Shown: positions 5,161-6,239 of the stretch, one piece after another
How positions within the stretch are numbered: position 1 is the first letter of the stretch
How the letters are laid out: each line of letters starts with the position of its first letter
The notes under the pieces: generated by a model
What the model was told of the DNA's origin: nothing
What the model saw: only the letters and a program-made list of their open reading frames with translations
Database searches by the model: none
Made by a program: the position numbers and the translations under genes
DNA from: Methylovirgula sp.
Lineage (GTDB): Bacteria > Pseudomonadota > Alphaproteobacteria > Rhizobiales > Beijerinckiaceae
Direction of reading: 5' to 3'
Assembly (NCBI GenBank): GCA_030040215.1
Contig: JASHUD010000003.1
Location: 1-6,239 of the forward strand
Length of the DNA stretch: 6,239 nucleotides

Positions 5161-6239
5161 ATGTTTCGTGCCGAGACAACCATAGAGGCCACAAAGCCTT
5201 TCCTGCCGCCACGCCGGAATGTCGCGCCGGCCTGGAAGAACACGCTGCTCGTGCGCGGCGGCTTTTCGATTCTCGCCGCGCTCGCCGACTTCGTGGCGAT
5301 CCTGGCGAGCGGCGCCATTGCGCACCTGATCTACGCCGCCGCGGGCATCGCCGTCGATACCCATATCCGCCTCGCCCTGCTGATCGCAGTTCTTTTCACC
5401 TTCATGAGCGCGATGCGCGACGAATATGCGATCACCAACTATTTGACGTTCGAAAATCAGGTGCGCCGCGCCATCGCGCCCTGGTGCATGGCGCTCATCG
5501 GCGCGTTGGTGATCTCGCTTTCCATGAAGCCGCTCGCCGGCGCGACGATGCTCGCGCTGGCGACGTTCTTCCTCGGCGGGTTCTGCGCCGTGAATTTTGC
5601 GCGCCTCCTCATCACCTGCTGCATCCGCGCGCGGGCCAGGCAGGGCAAACTCGCGGCGCGGCGCATTTTTCTGTTTGGCTACGAGGATGAACTCAGATCT
5701 TTTGCCAAGCACCACGAGCCATGGTTGTTCGGCATCCATGTCGCCGCCGCTTCGGTGCTGCGCGCGCCCGACAGTCTCGAGGAGGATCTCGCCTTGGCGC
5801 TCGCTTCGGCGCGCATCCTCGAACCGGACGATGTGTTTATCCTTGCGCCATGGTCGGACAAGAAGGTGATCGACGCCGCAATTCAGGCGTTCCTGCGGAT
5901 TCCGACTTCGATCCACCTCGGCTCCGAACGCGTGCTCGAACGCTTCTCCGACGCCCGCATCTCGAAGATCGGGCACGTGTCGAGCCTCAATCTCGTGCGC
6001 GACCCGTTATCGCCGTCGGAGGTTTTTGCAAAACGCCTATTCGACATCGTTCTCGCCGCCGGCGCATTGATTCTGCTCGCGCCGTTGCTGCTGATCGTCG
6101 CCTTGGCGATCAAGCTCGACAGCCCGGGGCCGATCATCTTTGCCCAGCGCCGTTACGGCTTCAACCAACAGCCGTTCCGGATGTTCAAATTCCGCTCGAT
6201 GCACACGCTTGAAGACGACGCAAATCTTACGCTGGTCGT
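5161..6239 (+). CDS. Polyprenyl-phosphate sugar-1-phosphate transferase (exopolysaccharide initiating enzyme), 3'-truncated by window edge
   Basis: The frame is open from the ATG at 5161 to the right edge: 359 codons with no stop. GGAAG lies seven bases upstream of the start. The N-terminal part has about four membrane helices (roughly 35-60, 68-84, 105-122, 127-154), with R-D-E-Y-A-I-T-N-Y-L-T-F-E-N-Q between the second and third. A soluble domain follows, opening R-R-I-F-L-F-G-Y-E, where relatives have a Rossmann-like GxGxxG that is degenerate here. From about 291 the bacterial sugar transferase domain begins: K-R-L-F-D, a hydrophobic helix (296-317) ending D-S-P-G-P (320-324), then Q-R-R-Y-G-F and F-K-F-R-S-M (342-347) with an acidic E-D-D cluster. 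This layout is that of WcaJ/PssY/HfsE-type enzymes, which move glucose-1-P or galactose-1-P from a UDP-sugar to undecaprenyl phosphate at the inner membrane. Family length (about 450-510) implies that 100-150 residues are missing. The sugar specificity is unknown. Confidence 0.93.
   Translation, partial: MFRAETTIEATKPFLPPRRNVAPAWKNTLLVRGGFSILAALADFVAILASGAIAHLIYAAAGIAVDTHIRLALLIAVLFTFMSAMRDEYAITNYLTFENQVRRAIAPWCMALIGALVISLSMKPLAGATMLALATFFLGGFCAVNFARLLITCCIRARARQGKLAARRIFLFGYEDELRSFAKHHEPWLFGIHVAAASVLRAPDSLEEDLALALASARILEPDDVFILAPWSDKKVIDAAIQAFLRIPTSIHLGSERVLERFSDARISKIGHVSSLNLVRDPLSPSEVFAKRLFDIVLAAGALILLAPLLLIVALAIKLDSPGPIIFAQRRYGFNQQPFRMFKFRSMHTLEDDANLTLV

Noticed and set aside
5092..5976. 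A 294-codon minus-strand frame opposite the sugar transferase
   Set aside because: The charged, repetitive composition is typical of antisense frames in GC-rich genes; the plus strand has clear transferase motifs.
1..6239. Search for CRISPR arrays, tRNA or rRNA genes, insertion sequences, toxin-antitoxin or defence genes
   Set aside because: No regularly spaced repeats, tRNA-like folds, transposase motifs or terminal repeats were seen by eye. The RNA-related genes present belong to known housekeeping families.

Overview
The window reads as chromosomal DNA from a GC-rich alphaproteobacterium, most likely in the Hyphomicrobiales (Rhizobiales), perhaps near Beijerinckiaceae or Methylocystaceae. 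The order is suggested by the Omp25/31-like small porin, the form of the CspA-type protein and the RNase T2 and RlmJ homologues; the family is a guess. No tRNA, rRNA, insertion sequence, phage gene or CRISPR array is visible. Most genes have a plausible Shine-Dalgarno (SD) sequence, and nothing points to recent transfer.

Layout. (1) Positions 1-811, plus strand: the 3' part of thpR (RNA 2',3'-cyclic phosphodiesterase; its first ~20-25 residues lie outside the window), then a small uncharacterised 80-residue protein. (2) 808-1566, minus strand: a short-chain dehydrogenase of pteridine-reductase (PTR1/FolM) type, convergent with the small gene; the two stop codons overlap in one CTAG. (3) 1567-1903: the only long gene-free stretch. 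Its right half drops to about 37% G+C and holds a good sigma70-like promoter, repeated ACGCAA half-sites and a hairpin that covers the SD of the next gene. (4) 1904-2575, plus: a secreted outer-membrane beta-barrel protein. (5) 2615-2827, minus: a cold-shock protein. It is separated from the porin by a nested palindrome that contains both stop codons. (6) 4948 down to 2915, minus: a tight three-gene run of a secreted four-cysteine protein of unknown function, a secreted ribonuclease T2 and rlmJ (23S rRNA m6A2030 methyltransferase), with gaps of 18 and 9 bases. (7) 5161 to the right edge, plus: a membrane polyprenyl-phosphate sugar phosphotransferase that starts exopolysaccharide or capsule repeat-unit synthesis, cut off inside its catalytic domain.

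Functional picture. Several genes concern RNA (thpR, csp, RNase T2, rlmJ) and several concern the envelope (porin, four-Cys protein, sugar transferase), but they form separate transcription units and look like ordinary housekeeping neighbours. I do not see a convincing new multi-gene system. The items most worth a second look are the local nucleic-acid structures (the SD-masking hairpin before the porin, the double-stop palindrome, and the hairpin before the sugar transferase) and the uncharacterised four-Cys protein grouped with a secreted RNase.
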